Under the pieces are notes generated by a model. It was not told the origin of the DNA, did not search any database, and saw nothing but the letters and a program-made list of their open reading frames with translations. Both the position numbers and the translations under genes were made by a program. Shown piece after piece: positions 1 through 9,239 of a stretch of 18,711 nt of DNA. The stretch is taken from contig JAGPYM010000139.1 of NCBI GenBank assembly GCA_020736575.1, positions 1-18,711 on the forward strand. Direction: 5' to 3'. This DNA is from Thelonectria olida. Its lineage: Eukaryota > Ascomycota > Sordariomycetes > Hypocreales > Nectriaceae. Every line of letters starts with the position of its first letter. Within the stretch, counting starts at the first letter, position 1.

Positions 1-2475
1 AAATAGGTTGATCCATATGAGTTAAACTGCCTAGAACTAACTGCTCGCTCGAACTGGAGATAGCAGAGATTGCAGTAAGGAATACAAACATAAGGGTAAT
101 AGTTATTTGGAACTGGAAATTATAAATTAGACTAGCTGTAATAAAAGGCTATATTAAATTATACTTGTAAGAATTTCTTAATAGAGTTATTAACCGCCCT
201 GCCCCATATTATTACCTTAATAGTATAAGTCAAATTGTCTGTTATTAGAATAATAAAAGAAGCCATTCTTATAATTTTAGTCTTTAAAATGCTACTTATT
301 AAAAAGCTTATATTAGTAGTACTTATAGCTAAAGTATTATTTGTTCCATTTCTAGTAATAGTAATTATTTTACTAGCCTCTTTTAATTAAAAGACTAGCT
401 TTTATTTGTTTTTAGGGCTAGACCTAGTAAGGACTTTTAAATAAGAAATTACTTATTAGTTAGTCTAGTTAAAACTATTATTTTTATATAATAGTACTTT
501 TTTATAATTAGTAATTTTTATTATTATATAAACTCTTAGTATATTTTACTATTTAATTACCTTACTTTATTTCTATTAATTTAAATACTTTTAAACCCAT
601 TTTATCCTTTTTTAAACTTTCCTTTTTTATTTAACCTTTTAGCCCCCTTACTTTTTTAACCCTTATATTTATTTAACCCATTTTTTATTTTAAATTTTCT
701 TTAAAGCTATAGCTTATAAGTATCTAATTGGATTATTTTAATAAATTGCTTATTATTATTATTATTAAAATAGTTTTTTCTTTCTCTTTTAAAAAGTTAT
801 ATAAGGTTTTTAACTTTCTTTTTAAGGAAGTTATAATAGTAATAATATATATTAAGTTTTTTTATTAGAATCTTATAATTTAAAATAATTAAATTAATCT
901 TTTAATTAATACTTAATAGTATATTTATATTAGGTAGTATAAAAATATTTAAAAGTTATAACTTTTTTAAGTGCCTATTAAAGTCTTTTATTAGCTTAAT
1001 ATATTTAAAGAAATTTATATATTTTAATATATAATAAGTAGTTATATAACTTTTATTATTTAGTTAAATTATATTATATTTAATTAATAAAAAGTTAAGT
1101 ATTTTAACTATTATATATTTTATTATTAATTAAGTTATATAGACTGGGGTTAAATAGAAAGAATAAGTACTTTTATATTAAAAGCTTGGAATAGGGTTTT
1201 TTAAGTAAGGTTTATTTAGTAGGGACTTTTATTTTAAAACTAATTGTAAGCCCTATTAAAAAGCTTATTATAATAGATATAAGGTTACAGTTTAGCCTAT
1301 ATTAACTTTTATTATATATTTAAATTATTAGCTTTTTTAATAATAATAATAATAATATAATAGTACTTAAATATAAGCTCTTTTATTAATAACTTATTTA
1401 ATTAAGTAAAATTATAACTTAAAATAAACTTTCTATTTTTTATTATTTAGTTTTAATATTTTATATTATAAGAGAAATAAGAGAAATAACTAGTAAAAAG
1501 CTATCTTACTTATAGCTTTCTATTTTTCCTACTTATAATAATAATATAGCTATTTTAATAAGCTTTATAATATAAAAAAGCTCCCTTATATATATAATAG
1601 CTATAAATATTATACATTTATATTATTTATTAGTTTTATATAAGTTTAAATAATTATAAATTTTTAAAATTAGTAAATAGAAAAAGTTATTTATTAAGCT
1701 ATTAGCTTTTATTTTAAAATATAAAATATTTAATTTTAAATTTTAAAAGTACTAGTTTTTTTTTATTAATATTCTTTATAATTAAATTACTAAATATTAT
1801 AATATTATAATAAAAAATAACTATGTAATTAAAATTATAAAATATATACTTTTTTAATTTATTAGCTTTATAATTTATATAACTCTTTTTACTTTTATAT
1901 TTATAATTAATATAATATAATTAATTATTATAAATATTTAGCAGTTTTATTAAGGTATTTTAAGTTATTATAATACTATTATATTTTTAAAAGAACTTTA
2001 AATAGTACTTATAAAAGAGTATTTAACTAGTTAGTCTATTAAAATTATTTATTTAATAACTGCTTTTTAAAGTTATATTATACTATACTTTTAAATATAT
2101 TTCATAATTTACTATTTATAATATTATTTAATAAAATATCTCTTTTTTATATAAGGGCAGCTTCCCTAATACTAACTATTAAAGCAAATCTTAAGTTAAA
2201 AAGTAACTAAACTATATTTCTAATTATATTAAAAGTAAAATTAATATTATATTAATTACTTAGCAAGCTTCTAATAATCATATAATACTTATTAATATAA
2301 TTAAATATATAAGTGTTATTATTATTTATTTTAGCTATTTTTAAACTATTATATTTATAATTAAGCATTTAATAAGCACCCTTATACTCTTTTTATAGGG
2401 CTATATCTAACTAATTATATAATTTTTAATAGCTAGTTTTAATATTAATAATAGTAAAATACTATTAAAAAATCA
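1..2475. repeat. AT-rich RIP-degraded repeat block, left of the gene island
   Basis: This stretch is extremely AT-rich and has no open frame of gene length on either strand. The surviving C residues sit mostly in CpT or CpC and the surviving G residues in ApG or GpG, while CpA, TpG and CpG are nearly absent and TpA is very common. That is the pattern left by repeat-induced point mutation of duplicated DNA in ascomycetes. Short trinucleotide runs (ATT/TAA units near 748-768 and 1340-1357) are present. One segment, 1175-1332, has an inverted relative at 10215-10372, which proves that at least part of the block is repeat-derived. I could not assign the remainder to a transposon family. The first 120 bases are visibly less AT-rich than what follows. 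The transition to normal composition is abrupt, at about 2475-2485. Confidence 0.85.
1175..1332 (-). repeat. 158 bp repeat, left inverted copy
   Basis: Read on the minus strand, this segment aligns without gaps to 10215-10372 on the plus strand, with about 138 of 158 positions identical by hand alignment. Of the 20 differences, 18 are C here against T there, or G here against A there; two are G/T. This copy therefore keeps more C and G and is the less mutated one. The alignment starts at a shared GCTAATAATTTA and ends at a shared AAGCTTTTAATAT, with weaker similarity continuing beyond that end. The family of the parent element is unknown. Confidence 0.85.
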
Positions 2476-2481
2476 TTTATT

Positions 2482-2634
2482 AGTTCCGGAGGGCAGCTCC
2501 TTAATGGAATAATAGTAGCATTAGAGGGGGGATAGTAATATTAGAGTTGGAATTATGCCGCCTGCTATAAAAGAGGGTCTGGTCGGTCTTGGTTGATAGT
2601 GGAGCTCACAACTTGCTCGAAGGAAGTTCCGGAG
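2482..2634 (+). repeat. Short direct repeat AGTTCCGGAG at the left island border
   Basis: AGTTCCGGAG occurs at 2482-2491 and again at 2625-2634, 143 bases apart, just inside the change from AT-rich to normal sequence. It may be a remnant of an element edge or chance. There is too little sequence to decide. Confidence 0.3.
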
Positions 2635-3115
2635 TTCTTAAGGAACAAAACATAACTAGGCGCAATACTTAAGAGTATAGGATGGAAAAGGGAGTAGGCC
2701 GATTGCTTTCAGCATATGGTGCATCCTCTCAGCGCGATGATTGCCACGTGATTTCGGATGTTCGGAGTGTGCGCGTTCAGTCAGAGGCCCTCTGCTACCC
2801 TTAGGTTGCCAGAAGTTGGAAAGGATGCAATCTGATCCGACTTCTTTAGGAAAGTTAACGCCTTGACGTGCTAAGACTAATTCTTTTCTTCTTATATAAC
2901 ATCTTTTTCAGCGAGTTCAAGCCACAGCGTTCCTATGTGGGAATGAAACATTCCTTCAGTTACAACCCTCTGTATGGCCTCTCAGACCTCTGTCAGTCAC
3001 AGCGGTGGCGTGTGAGTGCCGTTGGGACATGGCTTTGCCGATCCTATCCCATCAAGAAGTTGTCTTTCAGTCCACGATAACACCACCGCGAAAACGAGGC
3101 AATACTACAATTCTC
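2492..3115. other. Non-coding flank downstream of the amidohydrolase gene
   Basis: This is balanced-composition sequence between the AT-rich block and the stop codon of the minus-strand amidohydrolase gene. It should contain that gene's 3' untranslated region and polyadenylation site. A CACGTG hexamer lies at 2745-2750. Open frames here (such as 2868-3080 on the plus strand) start at non-ATG codons and resemble no family I know. I see no gene. Confidence 0.6.
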
Positions 3116-4932
3116 TCAAGTCAAGGTTGTAAAAACAATCTCCCCCTCAAACCAAGTCCTCAGAACTCTGGCATCTCTAAAAGCCCCTTCCTTACCTATG
3201 CTTAAATCCTGGTCAATCTCAATGAAGTTTGCGCGTTTCCCTATCTTGATACTGCCGGTCTCTTTCTCACGCCCCACTGCTTCCGCGCCAGACAACGTCA
3301 ACATTCGCAACAGCAATCTGGCCCCTTTGCCTCGATCACTACCACCGATAGCGCCGACGATGCTTTCTAAGCCTGGCAGCAGGTCTGGAGACTCAGGAAC
3401 GCTCCAGTCTGAGCCGATCGTTATGTGTGCATTATGGCTGAGCATCAGTGGAAAGTTCCAGTCCATCAGGGCATTTTCATCAGGAGTGAAAGAATGGGAG
3501 AAGAAGACGGCTGGTGACATCTCCGCTGTGGTATTCAGCTGGCGAAAACGGGGGTAGTCGGCTACGGCCGCCACGTTAGTTTTAGGTAGCTTTGCAAGAC
3601 CAATCTGGGGACGGGAGGATCTTGACTTACCGTCGCTGACACCAGAACAGTGTGCGATCTCGTGTCTCGGCCCATTGGGATTTTTTCTCCTCGCCGCTTC
3701 AATAGCATCCAGGGCTCGTCGAGTCGCCCCCTGTCCTGTACAATGGATCTTACATGTCATACCTCTCTGATCATACTTAATGACAGCTTCCTCTACGTCT
3801 TCGACACATATCTTGTTTTCATCCACTTCTCCCTTTTCATTTAGACCGGCATGTGTGTAATATGGCGCCAAAGGAACACCATCGAGCATGATCTTGACGA
3901 AACGCGTATCCACGTGCTCGGTCCTGAGAGCTTCGGACGAGTCAAGCAATTGGTGCAACTGGCTTGCAGGTTCTTCGCCAAGAAACTCTGGCCCATACAC
4001 AATATGGGCATACATGTCCATCTGCAATTGATTAGCCCCATCGAGTTGGCGGAGCCCTTCCACCATGAGCGTGTTGGCGGACGCCTCCTGGCAGGACGTC
4101 ACGCCTGCCTTATGCAAGCGCTGTACCGCGTATGTGAGTGAGCGCTTAACGTGTGCCAAGGGGGGTTTGGGACAAGCGAGCATAGCTTTGGTAGTACCGA
4201 TCTCTGCTACTTCGCCCGTGAGACTGCCGTCGGGGCGGCGCGCAAGGTAAGCTCCTTTGACAGACAGCTCGCTTGAGATATCATAGCCCGATTCGCGAAG
4301 AGCCGCTGTGTTGAGCAACAGGCTATGGCCTGCGCCAGCTCGAATAATGACTGGAGTGTCGGGATATGCTTCGTCGATGCAGGAACGATCAAAGTCGCTT
4401 ATGAGGAAGACATCTGCATTGAGCCAACTGGACCTTGTTAAAATCCATATTCGTTTGACCAGCATTATTTAACATGAATGAAATCGGACCGCCCACTTAA
4501 CTTCGTGAGAGCCCGGAATCTCATGAGGGCTTCCAAAGCCGCCATTTGTTGGAAGACTTACTGGCTGAAGGCGTGAGCATATTCACAACGGCATGAAGCA
4601 TCTTGCAGTTTCCCTGCTGCTTCGGCCCTAGGGATGACCTCGTCAAGACCGAGACGCGCATTGCTCAAATGAGACAGCCCGGCGGTCAAAAGATGCACAT
4701 GGGCATCATGAATTCCTGGCATGATAAAATGGGATCGGAGATCATGCACAACCAAGTTCTTTTTGCGGGCCTCGGTAAGAATGTCGTCTGTAGTGCCGAC
4801 CAAAGTGAATATGCCGGAGGCGGATACGACAAATGCCTCTGCCCACGGCTGAGCTTCGTCGACTGTATAAACCCGGCCGTTGATATACGCGGTGGCATCT
4901 TCAGGCGCAGCGGCAGGTACTTGAGGGGCCAT
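3116..4932 (-). CDS. Amidohydrolase family protein (YtcJ-like, Amidohydrolase_3), three exons
   Basis: Likely a cytosolic metal-dependent hydrolase of C-N bonds in small amides, N-acyl or N-formyl compounds; the substrate cannot be read from the sequence. Exons on the minus strand are 4932-4562, then 4427-3631 (or 4433-3631), then 3561-3116, giving 537 (or 539) residues, a normal length for the family. The metal-dependent hydrolase signatures are in order: the strand before the barrel ends in MPGIHDAHVH (H78 and H80 as HxH), then GAGHSLLLNTAAL (155-167), KIMLDG (303-308), KIHCTGQGATR with H352, EIAHCS with H383, and GSDWSV with D441. A C-terminal GSIKIGKRANFIEIDQDL segment (from about 492) is the beta-sandwich return typical of these enzymes. 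No signal peptide or membrane segment is visible. I chose the ATG at 4932 because it sits in GCCACCATGG, an optimal initiation context. An upstream in-frame ATG at 5031 would add 33 unremarkable residues. The nearest upstream gene is a co-oriented MFS transporter 1.3 kb away. No disabling mutation is visible. Confidence 0.9.
3562..3630 (-). other. Intron 2 of the amidohydrolase gene (69 bp)
   Basis: The donor is GTAAGT at 3630, the branch point is ACTAAC at 3580-3575, and the acceptor is CGTAG ending at 3562. The length is a multiple of three and there is no stop, so the frame reads straight through. Without splicing, 23 foreign residues would interrupt the conserved HCSGVSD-ADYPRF segment. 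Removing it splits the codon of A390 cleanly. Confidence 0.9.
4428..4561 (-). other. Intron 1 of the amidohydrolase gene (134 or 128 bp)
   Basis: The donor is GTAAGT at 4561, directly after AFSCA-type phase-2 coding sequence. Stop codons in the intron (for example in frame near 4470) force the acceptor close to 4430. Two in-phase acceptors lie six bases apart: AAG ending at 4434 and CAG ending at 4428. They give HAFSQSSWLNADVF and HAFSHWLNADVF respectively. CAG fits the YAG consensus better. A canonical branch point close to the acceptor is not obvious. A tiny extra exon around 4472-4495 is possible but less economical. Confidence 0.75.
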
Positions 4933-5023
4933 GGTGGCGGTAGTAAGAAAATTCCACGTCGAGTACTGGTATCTCTTACTCGGGGTACTGGGGTTGATAT
5001 GCTGCCTAAATACGCCGAGGGAG

Positions 5024-5030
5024 CTTATCA
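5024..5030 (-). promoter_or_regulatory. GATA-factor site (TGATAAG) upstream of the amidohydrolase gene
   Basis: CTTATCA on the plus strand reads TGATAAG on the gene's strand, about 95 bases upstream of the chosen ATG. It matches the HGATAR core bound by fungal GATA factors such as AreA, which controls nitrogen-catabolic genes. It is a single site, so the call is weak. If the upstream ATG at 5031 were used, the site would overlap that start. Confidence 0.35.
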
Positions 5031-5084
5031 TGTTTCCGAGCTCACCGGAATCAGATTAAAGGAACCGAAAGAGTTAAAGGTTAA

Positions 5085-5090
5085 CACGTG
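5085..5090. promoter_or_regulatory. CACGTG palindrome (bHLH E-box-like) in the amidohydrolase promoter
   Basis: The palindrome ACACGTGT at 5084-5091 contains the CACGTG core recognised by fungal basic helix-loop-helix regulators. It lies about 155 bases upstream of the chosen start codon. A hexamer of this kind also occurs by chance, so functional use is inference. Confidence 0.35.
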
Positions 5091-5138
5091 TGAGGAATTA
5101 TGCCGCCCAATGCCTACCCTTTGACTTTGACTGAAAGT

Positions 5139-5163
5139 TGTTCCGGTAGAAGCTGTTCCGGTA
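5139..5163 (+). promoter_or_regulatory. Tandem TGTTCCGGTA repeat, candidate zinc-cluster regulator site
   Basis: TGTTCCGGTA occurs at 5139-5148 and 5154-5163, a 15-base period, about 210-230 bases upstream of the amidohydrolase ATG. Each unit carries a CCGG core. Repeated CGG half-sites are what Zn2Cys6 transcription factors bind, and these factors often control fungal transporter and hydrolase genes. No zinc-cluster gene is present in this window. Confidence 0.4.
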
Positions 5164-6228
5164 TTCCGATGTAGTGGAGCCTTTCTCTACTTCTGACTCG
5201 TGATCTTCAGACTCTAGCCAAGATCGAATGCGGGGAAGCGACAAGCGGGCCCGTTGAATTATAGGCCTCCGTAGGCTGCGCGAAAAGGTGGGTCGCGGCT
5301 CTAAAACTGGAGACGAAGTTAACATCCCGAATGAGGCCAAGAGTAGCCCGAAACTTCGTTAGGCCATTCCCAGACTGTTTGCGTAGATGCGCAAATGGTG
5401 TGATCAAGCTGCGTTGAGTTATTACTGCTTTTGAATGCTTTTAGATAGTGGGTTAAGATATGTGCCATTTACCTTATGGAATATTACATTGCTTCTTACA
5501 CGTTTCGCTAAATCTCATCTACGCGACATCCTTCCTACACGAGTGAACAGCGACAGAAGCCAGTTCTGCTAAACTCGTGATCAGCCCAATTCACGCCGGA
5601 CTTCTGTTCAGGCATACTCCTAAGCGGCCCTATCCAAATATTTGGCAAGTTTTAAGTATTGCAGTTTGCAATTTGATGGTCGCGGATTAGTCACCTATGC
5701 CGAAAGATCCGTCCACCCTAAAAACTGTAATATTCCATGTATAGAAGCAACTTGAAGATAAATCATGGCACCCAAATATACAGCCAGGTGGAAACTTTCC
5801 AGCCACCATTGGCGTGGTTTGAAGGCGGCAATCCGTGACGTCTCACTGAATGGGAATTTTGAAACATTGGCGGATGCACTAAAGCAGGGCTATTTGCGCC
5901 TGGCATGAAATGTATTTCACAACCCAACGGCGTAGTCACAGACAACCAGATCAATGCCACCAACGGAGAATCACGAAATGGGGTCATTGAAACCCAGACG
6001 TGTTTGAATTCATATCAATATCCAGTGAAATGACTGACTCAACCGGTTGCAAGGGAGAGTAGATGTAGTAGGTAAGACTGAACATTATGACGAATAGTAA
6101 GCTAGGAAGAGCCAAGGAATCAATTCAAGGTGTGGGCTAGCATTAAGTGTGTCTCCTTCTGAATAGGTTACACATCTCGAGCTTGGAGGTGTGTCTGCAT
6201 GTTTCTAATCCTATGAGGCGACGCAAAG

Positions 6229-8082
6229 TTAATATTGTCGGCTTGTGGGCTGTCGACGCGCCATCTCCATGTAGACTCCTGCGAATGCGATTCTGGCCCT
6301 CTTACCCCATTTCAGCAGCAGGACAGGGACGATTAAGATGAAAAAGGTGAGTACAGATACTAATATGTGCATGTCCCTTAGTCCCATCACTTCGATCCAA
6401 GGGGTGATAGTGAAGAGGATCACCACACTAAGCAGGTTACGCGAAAACACAACGCCAACCATGGCATCGCCAATGATCTGTACCCGGTAGTGAGCACGAG
6501 CGAGTCTGCAGTGTATCAAAGAGTGGCCTTGGTGCTGCCAATGAGGGGCAACTCACATCGTGGTAACAGTCCATAGAATACGAAAGTGCGATACTTCCTG
6601 TGGCGCCCAGGTTAAAGCCAAGGAGGCCGAAACCAAAAGCCACCAGCGGCCAAGGAACGGTCTGTTAATAATAATCAGCCTTTGAACACGTCCGTGCCTA
6701 TGTGCACTCACGTATGCTATTCCAAGCCCGGCCATAAGAACACTGCCGGCTGTTAGGATGGCCAAAGGTAGGGCAAGCCAGAGTCGCATCTCTGGCTCGT
6801 AAATACCACCATTTCGCTTCGATAGCCACATAATTGATATGTCGTTGAGATATCCACCGTAAAAGATACCAGGAAAAGTGCCTATGAACGGGGCGAGACT
6901 CATTAGGCCGATGGCTGACGGGGCAAAGTTGTATGGTGGTTGGAGCAGATACACTGCCTGCACGGACGTGACAATGGCGAACACTGCTATGGTTGACGCG
7001 TAAGTCAAGGCGGTGTAGGCAACAGCAGGGAAGGTAAACAACAATATGAAGGGCTGGTAAAAGTTGTGCAAAATCGAACCGTCCGTCTTGTTGACGAGTC
7101 GCATTCGCTGGCGGTATGACTTGATTGGGATCGTGTGGTCGAAGTGAACCTCGGACCGAGTGCGTTCAATGAGGTGGTTGTTGTGGTCATCCTTTGAAAT
7201 GGCAAGGGAGCTTTCATGTTGTATAGCCTCTTGTCGACCTTCGATTGGTTGTGTGTTTGGACTGTTGGAATTCTCCGGCTCAGCATCGATAAGAGGTGTG
7301 TACTTGGACTCTTCAAAGAAGAACAAGATGCAAATCAGGCCCACTCCCAAGAGAATCGCACACCACCACCAGATCCACCTCCACCCCTGATTTTGAACGA
7401 CATATCCCGAGGCCACTGGACCGAGGAAGGCCCCAGTGGCGACGAAGAATAGATAGGCACCGTTCATGGCAGCGTGATGATGAACAAAGAAGAGATCTGC
7501 GATAGTAATCTGCACAATCGTCTCACTGACAGCACCTCCAAGGCCAGAAAAGAAACTACTGGCCCACAGATCTGCCTGGGTATGCGTCTCTGCAGACCAG
7601 ATGCAGGCTGCAAGCTGAACCATGGTGCTGAGGATATAGAGTGGACGGCGACCATACTTGTGAACCAGAGGAACAAGAAAGAAACAGCCGACGGCTAACC
7701 CGGTATAGTTGAGGGCTCCAGCACCGTTTAAGAGACTGACTGAGAAGCCTAGTTCCTCTTGATATTGGCCCCAGGCCGTAAATGAGATATCGAGCTGAAC
7801 AAAGGTCATGAGGACGTAGAAGGAGGCGAGTGAGAAGTTGACGGCCTTCCGCCAGGTGGGCCAATTCAGAGGATCATTCGGATCGGAGGAAGGGATCGGA
7901 TGAAGAATAATCCTGCTGCCGAGACTTTGGACTGGGATCACGTATAGTCAGCATGCTGCAACTTTGTCTTGAGTAATCGCTTGGGTGCAAGTGAATCATA
8001 GCTACCTACAGTCTTCAAGACGAACAGTTCCAGGAGCCCAGAACGAGTCATCGTGGGTGGGAGTGGGTTGATCTGTCATCAT
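6229..8082 (-). CDS. MFS transporter (DHA1-type), four exons, 548 aa
   Basis: A 12-helix plasma-membrane transporter of the major facilitator superfamily, probably a proton-coupled carrier of a small organic compound; the substrate is not evident. Exons on the minus strand are 8082-8010, 7931-6712, 6661-6557 and 6477-6229, summing to 549 codons with stop. The N-terminus WAPGTVRLED (15-24) followed by ILHPIPSSDPNDPLNW (33-48) is a hallmark of a large fungal DHA1 group. Helices 1-6 span about 52-230, with motif A as PLVHKYGRRPLYILS (112-126) in the loop after helix 2. A charged, low-complexity cytoplasmic loop covers about 231-312. Helices 7-12 run from about 315, with GDAMVGVVFSRN (469-480) in the last exons as usual for this group. 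Translation starts at ATG 8082 or the immediately following ATG 8079. The GTG at 7941 that extends exon 2 lies within intron 1. The gene is intact and co-oriented with the amidohydrolase gene. Confidence 0.92.
6478..6556 (-). other. Intron 3 of the MFS gene (79 bp)
   Basis: The donor is GTGAGT at 6556, the branch-like sequence is GCTCACT at 6495-6489, and the acceptor is ACAG ending at 6478. Splicing joins SMDCYHD to IIGDAMVGVVF in phase 0, restoring the conserved helix-11 region. Reading through would leave the family and hit a stop. Confidence 0.88.
6662..6711 (-). other. Intron 2 of the MFS gene (50 bp)
   Basis: The donor is GTGAGT at 6711, a branch-like GCTGATT lies at 6679-6673, and the acceptor is ACAG ending at 6662. 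Splicing in phase 0 joins GLGIAY to TVPWPLVAFGFG, a typical helix-10 sequence of this transporter group. Confidence 0.88.
7932..8009 (-). other. Intron 1 of the MFS gene (78 bp)
   Basis: The donor is GTAGGT at 8009, the branch point is CTGACT at 7951-7946, and the acceptor is CCCAG ending at 7932. It splits a phenylalanine codon in phase 1 and joins the short first exon, ending VRLED, to QSLGSRIILHP. The first exon is only 73 coding bases but carries the diagnostic WAPGTVRLED motif, which makes the join secure. Confidence 0.9.
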
Positions 8083-8985
8083 TTTGCTTCGACTCCTTCT
8101 GAGAAGCCCGACCGCAATGTGCGAAAAGAAGCGTACTATGAGTAATGAGAGAGGCGAAGCTAGAGATGAGCAAGCAGACGGAGAGTTTGCGTAGCTTGCG
8201 GTAGTTCGTGTTTGTGGATCCCAGCGTCCCTGCCAGGGTATTTATACAACCCTCAACCTCCTTGAACTTTCGCGAGTCAAGTACCCGGTTGCAGGTAGAG
8301 TAGTTGCTCGGAACCCCGCGATCCAGGACGCCAATCAAACGGCAATGATGGCGTTGCCCTTGGTTTCCCAGCTCGGAACCCGGAATTCATATCCAGAAAC
8401 GTCAGCCAGCCATTGCCGAGCTCCGATTGTGAATCTCGTCGCTTTCCTTGATGTTCAAGGGAAAGGTCACGAGCTAATCGTGGCCACATGTAAGATTGTT
8501 GCCGCAGGGTTCCCCGCATTCTCTAATTACCTTAGGTACCTACGTACTGTACTCTCTGTTTTCTTATCTACTGGGTCTTCAAAGTTTGGTGAGTACAAGT
8601 TACAAGCCGGTAATTTGCCAGTCTGGCTTCACACCCTACTGCAACATTGGGAAAGGCGCCTCAACGCGGTGGCAGGAGTGGCTGAAGCAAAACTTCAGAC
8701 TTCAGACTTCTCCCGCAACAGGAGACAGGTCCCTGCGGGCCCGCCAATGCCTTTCGGAACGAGCGTTCGGATCCTCTGATTTCCCTGTGGCTCTTCGATC
8801 ACGGCTCGGTATATGGATTGAGAAAGGCGTTAGGTGGACCTTTGGGAGGAGAGCAAAGGATCATTTCGCATGAAGAACTTTACTCATCAATTCTCCTAAC
8901 AAATCTGAAAGCCTCCGCAATAGCAAATTTAGATTATATCCTTATTTTTATTTCTTTGACCATCTGATCTTCCGAGCCACTCTCC
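8083..8985. other. Intergenic region: MFS promoter, then flank of the third gene
   Basis: This is balanced sequence between the divergent starts of the MFS gene (minus) and the third gene remnant (plus). It should hold both promoters. Open frames on the plus strand, the longest 8345-8779, are not recognisable proteins and have no splice or family support. The last 60 bases before 8986 are pyrimidine-rich, as in the 5' leader of many fungal genes. Confidence 0.6.
8239..8246 (-). promoter_or_regulatory. TATA box of the MFS gene
   Basis: The minus strand reads TATAAATA here, about 157 bases upstream of the MFS start codon. It lies in otherwise non-AT-rich sequence, a reasonable place for a core promoter element. 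Confidence 0.5.
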
Positions 8986-9054
8986 ATGGCGCCAATCGAT
9001 TACTCCAAATGGGACAACATAGACGCCGATTCCGAGCTAGAAACCCTCACTTAG
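8986..9054 (+). pseudogene. Truncated first exon of an unidentified conserved fungal gene
   Basis: An ATG at 8986 in a good context (TCTCCATGGC), after a pyrimidine-rich leader, opens a 22-codon frame beginning MAPIDYSKWDNIDADSELE and ends at TAG 9052-9054. The DYSKWDxI segment followed by acidic residues resembles the extreme N-terminus of several conserved eukaryotic proteins, the co-chaperone Cdc37 being the best known. No Cdc37 body follows, so I do not assign a function. The stop is immediately followed by CAG and GTAAAA, a plausible exon end and donor. A single C-to-T change (CAG to TAG), the type RIP makes, would explain the stop. No continuation is readable in the next 180 bases before the AT-rich block. 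Alternatives are a genuine but short upstream open frame or chance. Confidence 0.5.
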
Positions 9055-9239
9055 CAGGTAAAATGATAGGCCAAAAGTCTGACAATACCACCCCACCACA
9101 TCGCGACCGCGATTTCCACCCTCAATGCTCAATAATGGGACCGACTGGAGATAAGGAGAGTGCGATCAGACTCTTTGAAATCTTATTATTTATCTTCTTT
9201 ATTATTTGTAATATTCTGTATTTTCTATAGCTAGCCCTA
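9055..9239. other. Transition from gene island to AT-rich block
   Basis: Composition drops from normal to very AT-rich between about 9170 and 9240. No exon continuing the upstream stub is recognisable. A plus-strand frame across 9009-9230 turns into hydrophobic AT-driven codons and is not a credible gene. Confidence 0.6.

Larger units (their letters stand above)
4933..6228. other. Intergenic region: amidohydrolase promoter and MFS gene 3' flank
   Basis: About 1.3 kb of normal-composition sequence separates the 5' end of the amidohydrolase gene from the 3' end of the MFS gene. The half near 4933-5200 carries candidate regulatory sites listed separately. Between about 5400 and 6200 I see no gene. 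The longest suggestive frame, about 50 codons ending near 6031 on the plus strand, has an in-frame stop upstream and matches nothing I recognise. Confidence 0.65.

Noticed and set aside
740..1360. Trinucleotide ATT/TAA runs as a satellite or CRISPR-like array
   Set aside because: The runs are short (about 17-20 bases), without spacers or repeat units of constant length, and are expected in such AT-rich DNA.
2868..3080. 70-codon plus-strand frame near the left border
   Set aside because: It begins at GTG rather than ATG, shows no family features, and sits in the 3' flank of the amidohydrolase gene.
3198..3557. 119-codon plus-strand frame
   Set aside because: It is antisense to the conserved C-terminal exon of the amidohydrolase and has no independent support.
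4603..5124. 173-codon plus-strand open frame
   Set aside because: It lies antisense to the first exon and promoter of the amidohydrolase, has no recognisable family, and is explained as a shadow of the real coding strand.
5800..6031. Possible gene relic in the intergenic region (frame ending about 6031)
   Set aside because: Only about 50 codons are open, with a stop upstream and no match to a family I know, so it is indistinguishable from chance.
7941..7943. GTG as the start of the MFS protein
   Set aside because: Fungal nuclear genes rarely start at GTG, and it lies inside intron 1. The upstream exon at 8082-8010 supplies an ATG and the diagnostic WAPGTVRLED motif in phase.
8345..8779. 144-codon plus-strand open frame in the MFS upstream region
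   Set aside because: It has no domain I recognise, an overlapping alternative frame of similar length, and no splice or promoter support.
9009..9230. 73-codon plus-strand frame across the right border
   Set aside because: Its second half is the hydrophobic codon string expected from random AT-rich DNA, and it overlaps the more convincing ATG at 8986 in another frame.
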